From assembly GCA_945877255.1 (NCBI GenBank), contig CAMCRE010000002.1, positions 62,001 to 126,000 of the forward strand: a stretch of 64,000 bases of DNA, read 5' to 3'. The notes under the pieces are model-generated. The model was given only the letters and a program-made list of their open reading frames with translations, was not told the origin of the DNA and ran no database searches. Position 1 is the first letter of the stretch, and each line of letters begins with the position of its first letter. This stretch comes from an uncultured Erysipelotrichaceae bacterium. Lineage in GTDB: Bacteria > Bacillota_I > Bacilli_A > Erysipelotrichales > Erysipelotrichaceae. Shown here piece after piece: positions 16,861 through 25,747 of this stretch. The translations under genes and the position numbers were made by a program.

Positions 16861-18368
16861 ATTTTACTTTGAATTAACAATCGTAGCCATCGACACTCTG
16901 TGGTATTGAAGAAAGCCACTATAACAATTGTAAGGATCATAACGAAGCAAATTATCGCATAAATACACCAAGCAATTAAATTTGTGGGTGTAAATAAATT
17001 AATATAGTACAGGAAACACATTATACCCGCAAAAAACATCCAGTGAATAATATTTGTATAGTAATATTCACGAATAGAATGTTTAATCCCATGTTTAAAA
17101 ATAATATAAGGTTCAAACCATGTATTACATAAAATATTTGAAAAAATAGTACCTAAAATAATTCCGATAATACCTAATTGGAGTGGACCAGCTAGAATGT
17201 AGGAAATAACTAAGTTTGCGATTGCTTCAATGATTGGTTTATATCTAGATTGCCAAAATAAACCATATGCCGAATAAAAAACAAATCCGACATTGCGATA
17301 TGCTTGAACGAATAAATAAGTACTTAACACAAGTGAAAACAACTTAGATAATAAAAACTTTTCACCTAACCATATATTAATAAATGGGTTGATTAAAATA
17401 AATATTAAGGCAGATATAGTAGTAGAGATAACGAAGTTTAAAAAAGTGTATTTTTTAAATATGGTATATATTTTTTTGTTGTTTTCAGTATGAATTAGAT
17501 TTCCAACACTTGCAGTTTGTGATAATAAAATTTGTTCCATTAGACGCTTAAATGTCGATGTGATTAAAGTGTAGTTAGAAAAAAGTCCAACTGTAGTTAC
17601 ATTTACAAGAGAAGCTACTAATAAATTATCAGTACTGAACACAACCACGGAAGCTAAATTTCCAATAAAATTTCCCACCACATTTTTTTTAAGAACATCT
17701 TTTTCCTCTTTGGTAAGTGGATCAGCGGTGATGTTTTGTAGGTTATATTTTTTATCAGTAACGTATGCAATGATAATATTTGTGATAATCGTAGCAGAAA
17801 GTGTTGTAGCTAAATAAAATAAATACGACTTAAATATTATCATACCACTAATTTGAACAATAGCAGTAAAAATATAAATACATAATTCGATAATTGAAAT
17901 AATATATGTTTTTTGATTTGCGATTAATAAACTTCTTTTATAAGAAAAAAGCAAGTAACCCGTACAAGAATTAACAAGTATTAAAAAATAAGATAGCATT
18001 ATTTCTTGATTCAAATTAATCGAAATAAGATGTGGTAAAAAAGGTAATACCGCTATTCCGATCATCAATATTGCAACGGCAATGATTTTATATATTTTAC
18101 GATATAGTTGCATATATGCAACCGTTTTTTCACTGTTTTTTTGAGCAACGACTTTATATAGCGCAAATAAAATGGAAGAGCCAATCCCGAGTTCTGCGAT
18201 CGATAATATTCCAATGACGCTCATAAAAACGCTATCTAATCCTAAATAATATACTCCGATATATGAAATGAAAAACGTTCTAATAATAAATTGTAGTACT
18301 GTTTTAATTAGAAAACTAAAGAAAACAGAAAAAGAGTTATAAAGCGCATTTTTAAATCTATTTTGCAT
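16845..18368 (-). CDS. Wzx-type polysaccharide flippase 2
   Basis: A 507-residue membrane protein with about 12-14 helices, opening RFKNALYNSFSVFFSFLIKTVLQFIIRTFFISYIGVYYLGLDSVFMSVIGILSIAELGIGSS, typical of the streptococcal/lactobacillary branch of PST flippases. It overlaps the GT8 gene by 11 bp and both form a leftward unit behind the PhnA-like gene. Its presence beside its own glycosyltransferase, and its distance from the other two flippases, suggests a second glycan or replacement of a side branch. The stop codon is embedded in the shared terminator. Confidence 0.85.
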   Translation of the reverse strand: MQNRFKNALYNSFSVFFSFLIKTVLQFIIRTFFISYIGVYYLGLDSVFMSVIGILSIAELGIGSSILFALYKVVAQKNSEKTVAYMQLYRKIYKIIAVAILMIGIAVLPFLPHLISINLNQEIMLSYFLILVNSCTGYLLFSYKRSLLIANQKTYIISIIELCIYIFTAIVQISGMIIFKSYLFYLATTLSATIITNIIIAYVTDKKYNLQNITADPLTKEEKDVLKKNVVGNFIGNLASVVVFSTDNLLVASLVNVTTVGLFSNYTLITSTFKRLMEQILLSQTASVGNLIHTENNKKIYTIFKKYTFLNFVISTTISALIFILINPFINIWLGEKFLLSKLFSLVLSTYLFVQAYRNVGFVFYSAYGLFWQSRYKPIIEAIANLVISYILAGPLQLGIIGIILGTIFSNILCNTWFEPYIIFKHGIKHSIREYYYTNIIHWMFFAGIMCFLYYINLFTPTNLIAWCIYAIICFVMILTIVIVAFFNTTECRWLRLLIQSKIKNRD

Positions 18369-19188
18369 CTTTATTCCTCTTTTCTACCGACTGATACTTA
18401 AACCAGTAATCAGCAAACTTAACGTGGTATTGATTTTTTATAAATTCATCAAATGTTATTTTTTTCGTAATAAAACGATATATTCTTCTGAAAATATTAC
18501 CCGCAGTATTATTTGTCCAAGGTTTATATTGTGTAGTATAGTGCACAATTAAAGGCAGTCTAGTAGGTGTTCTGTATCGAACGTTATATTCAGCTTCGGC
18601 AGTTTGAAAATTATAGTAATCATCGATTTCTAACCATTGATTTTTGAATATTATATTTAAAACACTTTGATCGGCATCACGTAAAGTAATAGTTTTATCG
18701 TGATGAATGGCAAGTGCTTTTTCAAACACACAATTCGCTTTCCATTTAGCAACATCAATCAATAATACGCCGGCATTAAAAGCATACTCTTTACGCACTT
18801 CTGAAATACAATCTTTAACAGCTACCACGGGGTAATCTTGCATATTGATATTATATAAAGTAGTTAAATCATTTGTGGCGATTAAATCTGCATCTAAATA
18901 AAGAACTTTATCAACATCTAATATATTTGGGATTAAATAGCGATAAAACGTTGCAATAGTGATATGTGGATAAGTTGCAAAAGTTTTAAAATAACTATCC
19001 TCAATCTTTTTATCAACAATATTCCAATTAAAACTTTGAAGTTTATCGCTCATTGTATTAAACCAACTACTTGGAAAATCTGTATTAATTAAATAAAATG
19101 TTCCTGATGGCGTGTTAGAAATAATTGAATTAATTGTTACTTCTAAATAATTTCGATATCCGAAATCACAAGCTAATACGATATTCAT
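18358..19188 (-). CDS. GT8 family glycosyltransferase
   Basis: A 276-residue GT-A enzyme of family GT8. It has NIVLACDFGYRNYLEVTINSI at the start, FYRYLIPNIL then the metal-binding KVLYLDADLIATNDL (DXD, about 95-109), FNAGVLLIDVAKWK and DADQSVLNIIF, and a C-terminal VHYTTQYKPW with the conserved His. GT8 enzymes are retaining and transfer glucose or galactose, as in LOS and glycoprotein side chains. It starts 4 bp after the PhnA-like gene with only a weak SD, so translation is probably coupled. It overlaps the flippase downstream. Confidence 0.88.
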   Translation of the reverse strand: MNIVLACDFGYRNYLEVTINSIISNTPSGTFYLINTDFPSSWFNTMSDKLQSFNWNIVDKKIEDSYFKTFATYPHITIATFYRYLIPNILDVDKVLYLDADLIATNDLTTLYNINMQDYPVVAVKDCISEVRKEYAFNAGVLLIDVAKWKANCVFEKALAIHHDKTITLRDADQSVLNIIFKNQWLEIDDYYNFQTAEAEYNVRYRTPTRLPLIVHYTTQYKPWTNNTAGNIFRRIYRFITKKITFDEFIKNQYHVKFADYWFKYQSVEKRNKDAK

Positions 19189-19192
19189 ACCA

Positions 19193-19510
19193 TTATATTT
19201 TCTTAACGAATTCTGATTTTAGTTTCATTGCACCAAAACCATCAATTTTACAATCAATATTATGATCGCCTTCGACTAAGCGAATATTTTTAACTTTTGT
19301 TCCGATTTTTAAGGGTGTTGAACTTCCTTTAACTTTTAAATCTTTAATAATTGTAATGCTATCACCATCACTTAAAACATTTCCATAAGCATCTTTCACG
19401 ATTAATTTTTCTTCAACGGCATTTATTTCCCATTCGTATGCACATTCAGGACAAACATAAAAAATACCATCTTCATATACATACGCACAATTGCACTTCA
19501 AACAATTCAT
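19193..19510 (-). CDS. PhnA/YjdM-like zinc-ribbon protein
   Basis: The 105-residue protein has an N-terminal zinc ribbon (CLKC at 3-6, CPEC at 19-22) followed by a compact beta-barrel with [27 protein letters not shown], the hallmark of the YjdM/PhnA family, which was once tied to phosphonate use; the true role is unknown. Length is standard. It leads a leftward unit with a GT8 and a flippase, which is unusual company; it has its own extended -10 promoter and a perfect AGGAGG SD. Confidence 0.85.
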   Translation of the reverse strand: MNCLKCNCAYVYEDGIFYVCPECAYEWEINAVEEKLIVKDAYGNVLSDGDSITIIKDLKVKGSSTPLKIGTKVKNIRLVEGDHNIDCKIDGFGAMKLKSEFVKKI

Positions 19511-19529
19511 ATTAATACCTCCTAGGTAT

Positions 19530-19538
19530 ATTATAACA
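19530..19538 (-). promoter_or_regulatory. Extended -10 promoter of the PhnA-GT8-flippase unit
   Basis: TGTTATAAT on the minus strand, only a few bases before CCTAGGAGG, so the mRNA leader would be very short. Confidence 0.6.
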
Positions 19539-19614
19539 CGCTACAGAGATATAAAAAAATAAAACAATTAAAAAGCCGTGATTATTTTAGTTTTATGTAA
19601 AAAATTTTATTTTG

Positions 19615-19623
19615 TGGTATAAT
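19615..19623 (+). promoter_or_regulatory. Extended -10 promoter of the pgt-rml block
   Basis: TGGTATAAT with no clear -35, 22 bp before the ATG at 19645. It is the only promoter I see for the 12-kb run of genes to 31559. Confidence 0.6.
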
Positions 19624-19644
19624 GTATAGTGGATAGGTGAACAT

Positions 19645-20250
19645 ATGTATAAATTATTTATAAAAAGACTAATTGATGTCGTACTATCATTTATTGGGAT
19701 AATTGTTTTAGCTCCTATAATGGCGATAGTTGCATTGCTGATAAAAATTAAATTAGGTGGATCAGTTTTATTTACACAAAATCGACCTGGGAAAAATGGT
19801 AAAGTATTTAAAATGTATAAATTCAGAACAATGACAAATGCTACAGATGCTAATGGTAAACTATTACCAGATGAAGTACGATTAACACCGTTTGGAAAAA
19901 AATTACGCTCAACGAGTCTAGATGAATTACCAAGTTTAATTAATATTTTAAAAGGTGATATGAGTATCGTTGGACCACGACCATTGCTGGTGGAATATTT
20001 ACCGCTTTACAACAAAGAACAAGCCAGAAGACATGAAATGCGACCTGGATTAACAGGCTTAGCACAAGTGAATGGTCGTAATTTATTATCGTGGAATGAA
20101 CGGTTTAAGTTAGATGTTTATTATATAGAACATTGTAGTTTTATTTTAGATATTAAAATTTTTTTCAAAACGTTTTATAAAGTATTTAAAAAAGAAGGAA
20201 TTACTCAAAGTGAAACAACAGTTATGGAAGATTTTACAGGAGATAACTAA
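19645..20250 (+). CDS. Initiating phosphoglycosyltransferase (PglC/WcaJ C-domain type)
   Basis: A 201-residue monotopic phosphoglycosyltransferase. One N-terminal membrane segment (residues 5-36, with the kinking Pro24) is followed by FKMYKFRTM (55-63), the catalytic Asp-Glu dyad in SLDELPSL (Asp93-Glu94), GDMSIVGPRPLL and RPGLTGLAQVNGRN. It transfers a sugar-1-phosphate (often GalNAc, diNAcBac or Gal) to undecaprenyl phosphate and so starts the repeat unit. It is the small PglC form without the extra helices of WbaP/CpsE. It leads the rightward operon and is followed without gap by the decarboxylase gene. Confidence 0.9.
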   Translation: MYKLFIKRLIDVVLSFIGIIVLAPIMAIVALLIKIKLGGSVLFTQNRPGKNGKVFKMYKFRTMTNATDANGKLLPDEVRLTPFGKKLRSTSLDELPSLINILKGDMSIVGPRPLLVEYLPLYNKEQARRHEMRPGLTGLAQVNGRNLLSWNERFKLDVYYIEHCSFILDIKIFFKTFYKVFKKEGITQSETTVMEDFTGDN

Positions 20251-21402
20251 ATGGAAAAATTAATCACCCCTTGTTATATTTTAAACAAACATTTGTTAGA
20301 TGAAAATATAACATCAATGAAAAATGCCTTAAACGAACATTTTTCTAACTGGATTATCGGATACTCTTTTAAAACAAACTCGTTATTATATGTAATAGAC
20401 TACATGAAACATCAAAATTGCTACGCAGAAGTTGTATCGCACCAAGAATATGAATTAGCTAAACATATCGGATATAAAAATATTATTTATAACGGTCCGA
20501 TGAAATCACAAGAAACGTTTGTCGAAGCATTAAACAATAATGCTATCGTTAATATTGAAACACATCGTGAAATTGAATGGTTAAAAAATATTACAAAAAA
20601 TGTAGCAATAGGACTACGCATCAACTTTGATCTTGAAAAATATTGCCCTAATGAATCTGCATGTGGTACGGAAGGGGGAAGATTTGGTTTTTGTTTTGAG
20701 AATGGTGTTTTAGAACAAGTCATTGCTGAAATAAAAACAATGCCAAACGTTACAATTAAAGGCATTCATTTACACGTCAGCACAAAAACACGTAGTCTTA
20801 ATATTTATAAAGCTATCGCAAATGTTGCTAAGCAAGTTATTGAAAAATATAATTTGGATATTGATTATGTTGATGTTGGAGGCGGTTTTTTTGGTGGAAT
20901 GCCTGAAAAACCATCGTTCAACGAATACTTCCAAACGATTAAAACTATTTTAGGCGACAATTACACAATAATTGTTGAGCCGGGAGCATCGCTAATTGCT
21001 TCACCTTTTGATTATCTTGCATCTGTTATTGATGTTAAAGATACAACATATAATCGTTTTGTGGTGTTAGATGGTTCAAGAAATGACTTAGACCCCCAAT
21101 TTAAAAAATCAAGTTACTTATATGAACTTCACACTAAAAATGCCGATACAATATGCACACAAGTTGTTGCTGGTTACACATGTATGGAACACGACAGATT
21201 AATGACATTAAAAAATAATGTAGCATTACAATTAAACGATCGTGTGCTATTTAAAAAAGTTGGCTCATATACAATGTGTTTAGCACCAAATTTTATTAAA
21301 TATGCACCACTTGTGTATTTATATGAAGAAAACGAATATCGTATTATTAAAAAACAATGGGGAATAAATGAATATATTGCAGGAGCAAAGAAATATGAAT
21401 AA
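20251..21402 (+). CDS. PLP-dependent decarboxylase, alanine-racemase fold (LysA/NspC-like)
   Basis: A 383-residue fold-type III PLP enzyme. The Schiff-base Lys is in YSFKTN (Lys41); GIHLHVST, YVDVGGGFFGG and VEPGASLIA are the barrel His, the Gly-rich phosphate loop and the EPG motif (with Ala where LysA has Arg). The second-domain motif is AGYTCMEHDRL in place of GPICESxD, so the substrate is probably not diaminopimelate. It lies between a phosphoglycosyltransferase and an ATP-grasp ligase, implying that it makes an amine or amino acid used to decorate a sugar. It starts directly after the preceding stop and overlaps the ATP-grasp gene by 8 bp. Confidence 0.8.
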   Translation: MEKLITPCYILNKHLLDENITSMKNALNEHFSNWIIGYSFKTNSLLYVIDYMKHQNCYAEVVSHQEYELAKHIGYKNIIYNGPMKSQETFVEALNNNAIVNIETHREIEWLKNITKNVAIGLRINFDLEKYCPNESACGTEGGRFGFCFENGVLEQVIAEIKTMPNVTIKGIHLHVSTKTRSLNIYKAIANVAKQVIEKYNLDIDYVDVGGGFFGGMPEKPSFNEYFQTIKTILGDNYTIIVEPGASLIASPFDYLASVIDVKDTTYNRFVVLDGSRNDLDPQFKKSSYLYELHTKNADTICTQVVAGYTCMEHDRLMTLKNNVALQLNDRVLFKKVGSYTMCLAPNFIKYAPLVYLYEENEYRIIKKQWGINEYIAGAKKYE

Positions 21403-22357
21403 CATCTTAATATTATGTTCAGGAACAAGAGTGGAACTCGTTAAATATTTTAAAGAAACATTTAAAGGAAAAGGAAAAATTATTTGTTGCGACAACAGTC
21501 CGTATGCACCAACGCTATATGAAGCAGATAAAGGATATGTTGTAGGAAAAATTACTGATGATAATTATTTTAATCAATTATTAAATATTTGTGTTGATGA
21601 AAAAATTAAAGCGGTATTTTCCTTGATCGATCCAGAACTTTCACTATTAGCTAAAAACAGACAGTTATTTGAAAATAAAGGTATTAAAGTAATCGTGTCT
21701 GAAGAAAAAACAGTCGATTTATGTTTTGATAAATATGCAACGTCCCAACATTTGAAAAAAATAGGTTTACCATATATTAAATCATATGTATCTTCTCAAG
21801 CGGTAAAAGAAGCATTAAAAAACAATGAAATTAGTTTTCCGATATTTCAAAAGCCAAGAACAGGATCATGTAGTGTAGGAATTGAAAAAGTTAATACGTT
21901 AAATGATATTAAACAACATCCAGATATGCTCTACCAACAATTTATGAACGGGAAAGAATACGGTGTAGATGTTTTCATTGATTGGAACACAAAAAAAATC
22001 ACCGATATATTTATTAAAGAAAAATTACTCATGCGTGCAGGTGAAACCGATAAATCAATTTCTGTCATCAACAAACAACTAGAAAGTTATATTATTAAGT
22101 TTGTGGAAAGTTTAGATTTTATAGGTCAAATCGATATTGATGTATTTGAAGTTGATGGTGAATTTTATATATCAGAAATTAATCCACGATTTGGTGGCGG
22201 ATATTTACATGCGTATGCTTGTGGAATAAACTTCCCGCAAAGAATTTTAAATTGTTTAAACAAACAAGAAAACATTACAACAACATATGAGAAAGATATT
22301 GTTATGATGAAGCATTTAACGATAACCACAATAAAAAAAGGAGAATGTTATGAGTAA
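21395..22357 (+). CDS. ATP-grasp ligase (CarB-like)
   Basis: A 320-residue ATP-grasp protein. The N-terminal Rossmann-like part (ILILCSGTRVELVKYF, CCDNSPYAPTLYEADKGYVV) is followed by the ATP lid FQKPRTGSCSVGIEKV, the MNGKEYGVDVFID strand and the metal-binding INPRFGGGYLHAY. The family forms acyl-phosphate intermediates and joins a carboxylate to an amine. In sugar clusters such enzymes attach amino acids to amino-sugars. I chose ATG 21395 with AGGAG 9 nt upstream; the earlier in-frame start at 21368 lies deep in the decarboxylase gene. It overlaps the DegT gene by 8 bp. Confidence 0.82.
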   Translation: MNNILILCSGTRVELVKYFKETFKGKGKIICCDNSPYAPTLYEADKGYVVGKITDDNYFNQLLNICVDEKIKAVFSLIDPELSLLAKNRQLFENKGIKVIVSEEKTVDLCFDKYATSQHLKKIGLPYIKSYVSSQAVKEALKNNEISFPIFQKPRTGSCSVGIEKVNTLNDIKQHPDMLYQQFMNGKEYGVDVFIDWNTKKITDIFIKEKLLMRAGETDKSISVINKQLESYIIKFVESLDFIGQIDIDVFEVDGEFYISEINPRFGGGYLHAYACGINFPQRILNCLNKQENITTTYEKDIVMMKHLTITTIKKGECYE

Positions 22358-23489
22358 AGCGATATTACTAGCCTCACCACATATGGGTGGTGAAGAAATA
22401 AAGTTCGTGAATGAAGCTTTTGAAACGAATTGGATTGCACCACTAGGCAAAAATGTGGACGAATTTGAAAAAGACATTAAAAAATATTTGAATATTAAAG
22501 GAGCAGTTGCATTATCTAGTGGAACAGCAGCAATTCATTTAGGTTTAATTGCATTAGGTGTTAAAGAAAATGATATTGTTTTTTGCAGTGATATGACTTT
22601 TTCGGCTAGTGCTAATCCAATTATTTACCAAAAAGCTATCCCAGTATTCATTGATAGTGATTATGAAACATGGAATATGTCACCTATTGCCTTACGAAAA
22701 GCATTTGAAGATGCGAAAAAAAATAAACGCATGCCAAAATGTGTAATTGTCGTTGATTTATACGGTCAAAGTGCCAATTATAATGCAATTCGTGCAATTT
22801 GTGATGAATATAATACCCCAATTTTAGAAGACGCTGCCGAAGCACTAGGCGCAACATATAACGGCAAACATTGTGGTACGTTTGGCGATATTGCGATTTT
22901 ATCATTTAATGGTAATAAAATTATCACGACAAGTGGTGGTGGAATGCTCCTCACAAATGACGTTGAAGTTGAAAAAGAAATGCGTTTTTTATCAACACAA
23001 GCAAGAGAACCAGAATTGCATTATGAGCACAAAAAACTAGGGTTTAATTATCGTTTATCTAATATCTCAGCAGGAATTGGGCGTGGTCAAATGCTAGTGT
23101 TAGAGGAAAGAGTCAAACGCAAAAGAGAAATTTATAACATTTATAAACAACAACTAGCAGAATTACCATTATCAATGATGCCAGAAGCTGAAAATTGTTT
23201 TTCGACGTTTTGGTTAAGTTGCCTACTAATTAATAAAGAAAGTAATGTGTGTTATCTTGATATATTGAATGCTTTAAAGTTAGAAAATATTGAATCACGT
23301 CCGATTTGGAAACCAATGCACATGCAACCTTTCTTTAGTTCGTATGAATATTTTAGTCATGGAGATAGCAGTGTTTGCGAAGATATTTTTGCAAGAGGAT
23401 TGTGTTTGCCATCAGACACTAAAATGCGTGATGATGATGTATACCGTATATGTGAAATTATAAAAAAAGTATTTAAAGGAAAGGAATAA
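22350..23489 (+). CDS. DegT/DnrJ/EryC1 sugar aminotransferase
   Basis: A 379-residue PLP aminotransferase. It opens [27 protein letters not shown], has [12 protein letters not shown] (56-67), the Asp of [10 protein letters not shown] (159-168) and the Schiff-base Lys in [14 protein letters not shown] (Lys190). It resembles PglE, which converts a UDP-4-keto-6-deoxy sugar to the 4-amino sugar. No PglF-type dehydratase is in the window, so the keto-sugar may come from RmlB (dTDP-4-keto-6-deoxyglucose, made by the same operon) or from elsewhere. It follows the ATP-grasp gene with overlap and precedes rmlA by 1 bp. Confidence 0.88.
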   Translation: MSKAILLASPHMGGEEIKFVNEAFETNWIAPLGKNVDEFEKDIKKYLNIKGAVALSSGTAAIHLGLIALGVKENDIVFCSDMTFSASANPIIYQKAIPVFIDSDYETWNMSPIALRKAFEDAKKNKRMPKCVIVVDLYGQSANYNAIRAICDEYNTPILEDAAEALGATYNGKHCGTFGDIAILSFNGNKIITTSGGGMLLTNDVEVEKEMRFLSTQAREPELHYEHKKLGFNYRLSNISAGIGRGQMLVLEERVKRKREIYNIYKQQLAELPLSMMPEAENCFSTFWLSCLLINKESNVCYLDILNALKLENIESRPIWKPMHMQPFFSSYEYFSHGDSSVCEDIFARGLCLPSDTKMRDDDVYRICEIIKKVFKGKE

Positions 23490-23490
23490 T

Positions 23491-24369
23491 ATGAAAGGAA
23501 TAGTTTTAGCGGGTGGTAGTGGTTCACGTTTATATCCACTAACGAAAGTAACATCTAAACAGTTATTACCAATTTACGATAAACCGATGATTTATTATCC
23601 ATTATCAGTATTAATGATGGCAGGAATAAATGAAATATTAATTATTTCTACACCAGAAGATACACCAAGGTTTGAAAAATTATTAGGAGATGGCAGTCAT
23701 CTAGGAATTAAATTAGCTTATGCCGTACAAGAAAAACCAGAAGGATTAGCACAAGCGTTTATTATAGGTGAAGACTTTATTGGAAATGATGCTGTTGCAA
23801 TGGTTTTAGGTGATAACATATTCCATGGTCATGGACTAGAACAATTATTAATACATTCAGCTAATAAAAAAGAAGGAGCAACAGTATTTGGTTATTACGT
23901 TGATGATCCTGAAAGATTTGGTGTTGTGGAGTTTGATGAAAATAAAACAGCTATTTCCATTGAAGAAAAACCAGCGTTACCAAAATCTAATTATGCGGTA
24001 ACAGGGTTATATTTCTACGATAATAAAGTTGTGCAATACGCAAAAAATTTAAAACCAAGTAAAAGAAATGAATTAGAGATTACCGATTTAAATAGAATGT
24101 ATTTAGAGAATAATGCATTAGATGTTCAGATATTAAATCAAGGATATACATGGCTAGATACAGGCACACATGAATCTTTAGTAGAAGCAACGAATTTTGT
24201 GTATACGATAGAGAAACATCAAAATCGTAAAATTGCTTGTTTAGAAGAAATAGCATATTTAAAAGGTTGGATTGGAAAAGAAAGGTTACAAGTTATTTAC
24301 GAACAATATAAAAATAACCAGTATGGTAAATATTTATATGACATTATAAATAACAAGTATGTGAAATAA
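23491..24369 (+). CDS. rmlA: Glucose-1-phosphate thymidylyltransferase
   Basis: A 292-residue nucleotidyltransferase with [37 protein letters not shown] (3-39), [11 protein letters not shown]-type motif as [27 protein letters not shown] and LDTGTHESL. It makes dTDP-glucose from dTTP and glucose-1-P, the first step of dTDP-L-rhamnose synthesis. Length is normal. It leads the rmlACDB set; the next gene starts 1 bp after its stop. Confidence 0.96.
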   Translation: MKGIVLAGGSGSRLYPLTKVTSKQLLPIYDKPMIYYPLSVLMMAGINEILIISTPEDTPRFEKLLGDGSHLGIKLAYAVQEKPEGLAQAFIIGEDFIGNDAVAMVLGDNIFHGHGLEQLLIHSANKKEGATVFGYYVDDPERFGVVEFDENKTAISIEEKPALPKSNYAVTGLYFYDNKVVQYAKNLKPSKRNELEITDLNRMYLENNALDVQILNQGYTWLDTGTHESLVEATNFVYTIEKHQNRKIACLEEIAYLKGWIGKERLQVIYEQYKNNQYGKYLYDIINNKYVK

Positions 24370-24370
24370 T

Positions 24371-24913
24371 ATGAAAGTAATAAAAACAGAACTTGACGGT
24401 GTATATATTATAGAACCACGTTGTTTTGAAGATAATCGTGGTTGGTTTAGTGAAACGTATAATCAAGAAAAATTACAAGCAGAAGGAATAAACGCAAACT
24501 TTATTCAAGACAATCATTCACTTTCTAAAGAAGTGCATACACTACGTGGATTACATGCTCAAAAAGCACCATATGCACAAGCTAAATTAGTTCGTTGCAC
24601 ACGTGGTAAAATAATTGATGTTGCAGTAGATTTTAGAAAAGATAGCCCAAATTATTTAAAATGGATTAAAGTAGAATTGAGTGCTGAAAATAAACGACAA
24701 TTATTTATTCCACAAGGATTTTTACATGGTTTTTTAACGTTAGAAGAAAATAGTGAAGTGCAGTATAAAGTAGATAATGTGTATAATAAAGATAGTGAAA
24801 TTACGATTAAGTATGATGATGAACACATTAATATTTCCTGGGAAATAGCGTCAGTAATATTATCTGAAAAAGATCGTAATGGAATCTCTGTCAAACAATT
24901 TGAGGAGCAATAA
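24371..24913 (+). CDS. rmlC: dTDP-4-dehydrorhamnose 3,5-epimerase
   Basis: A 180-residue cupin of the RmlC family. Visible are the DNRGWFSETY, FIQDNHSLSKEVHTLRGLHAQ (catalytic His in RGLHAQ), VRCTRGKIIDVAVDFRKDSP and IPQGFLHGFLTLEENSEVQYKVDN segments. It epimerises C3 and C5 of dTDP-4-keto-6-deoxyglucose. It overlaps rmlD by one base (TAATG). Confidence 0.95.
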   Translation: MKVIKTELDGVYIIEPRCFEDNRGWFSETYNQEKLQAEGINANFIQDNHSLSKEVHTLRGLHAQKAPYAQAKLVRCTRGKIIDVAVDFRKDSPNYLKWIKVELSAENKRQLFIPQGFLHGFLTLEENSEVQYKVDNVYNKDSEITIKYDDEHINISWEIASVILSEKDRNGISVKQFEEQ

Positions 24914-25746
24914 TGAAAATATTAATAACAGGAGCGAATGGGCAATTAGGAAAAGAATTACAATTAAAACTTCAAAATGAAGATGTACATTTAATTGATC
25001 GTGATAATTTAGATATTTGCGATGAAGTTAAAATTAAAACGTATATTATTGATAATTGTTTTGATGTTGTTTTTCACTGTGCTGCATGGACGCAAGTAGA
25101 TTTAGCTGAAACTGAGCGTGAAAATTGTTATCGTGTTAATGTACTAGGAACAAAATATATTGCTGAAGCTTGTCAAACGATTAATGCTAAGTTAATATAT
25201 TTAAGTACGGATTATGTATTTGATGGAAAAGGCACACACTATAGAGAAGTTGAAGAAGTTTGCCGTCCTTTAAACTATTATGGGCAAACTAAATTTGAAG
25301 GTGAACATTTTGTCCAACAAATAGAAAAACACTTTATCGTAAGAATTTCATGGGTATTTGGTTTATATGGAAAAAATTTCGTGGAAACGATGTTGAAACT
25401 TGGAAGTGAAAGAAGTGAATTAAGTGTTGTAAATGATCAAATAGGCTCACCAACGTTTACGTTTGATTTAGCAGATTTATTAATTGCGATGTGTCATAGT
25501 GATAAATATGGTGTTTATCATGCAACTAATGAAGGAGAATGTAGTTGGTATGAATTTGCAAAATACATTTTTGAAGTCGCTAATATGGATGTGGTAGTAC
25601 ATCCTGTTTCTAGTGAGCAATTTAAAACAATAGCAGTTCGTCCTAAAAATTCACGTCTAAGTAAAACTAAGCTAATTAAAAATGGATTTAATTTATTGCC
25701 ACATTGGCAAGATGCAGTTAAAAGATATCTTGATTGGAGGAAATAA
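24913..25746 (+). CDS. rmlD: dTDP-4-dehydrorhamnose reductase
   Basis: A 277-residue short-chain reductase: ILITGANGQLGKELQ (3-17) for NAD(P)H, the HCAAWTQVDLAE segment, STDYVFDGKG and YGQTKFEGE with the catalytic Tyr-x3-Lys, and VNDQIGSPTFT. It reduces the 4-keto group to give dTDP-L-rhamnose. The order A-C-D-B differs from the common streptococcal rmlACBD. Confidence 0.95.
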   Translation: MKILITGANGQLGKELQLKLQNEDVHLIDRDNLDICDEVKIKTYIIDNCFDVVFHCAAWTQVDLAETERENCYRVNVLGTKYIAEACQTINAKLIYLSTDYVFDGKGTHYREVEEVCRPLNYYGQTKFEGEHFVQQIEKHFIVRISWVFGLYGKNFVETMLKLGSERSELSVVNDQIGSPTFTFDLADLLIAMCHSDKYGVYHATNEGECSWYEFAKYIFEVANMDVVVHPVSSEQFKTIAVRPKNSRLSKTKLIKNGFNLLPHWQDAVKRYLDWRK

Positions 25747-25747
25747 A

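Noticed and set aside
22684-22905. Minus-strand ORF of 73 codons inside the DegT gene
   Set aside because: It is opposite conserved DegT motifs ([10 protein letters not shown]), with no SD and no sensible product.
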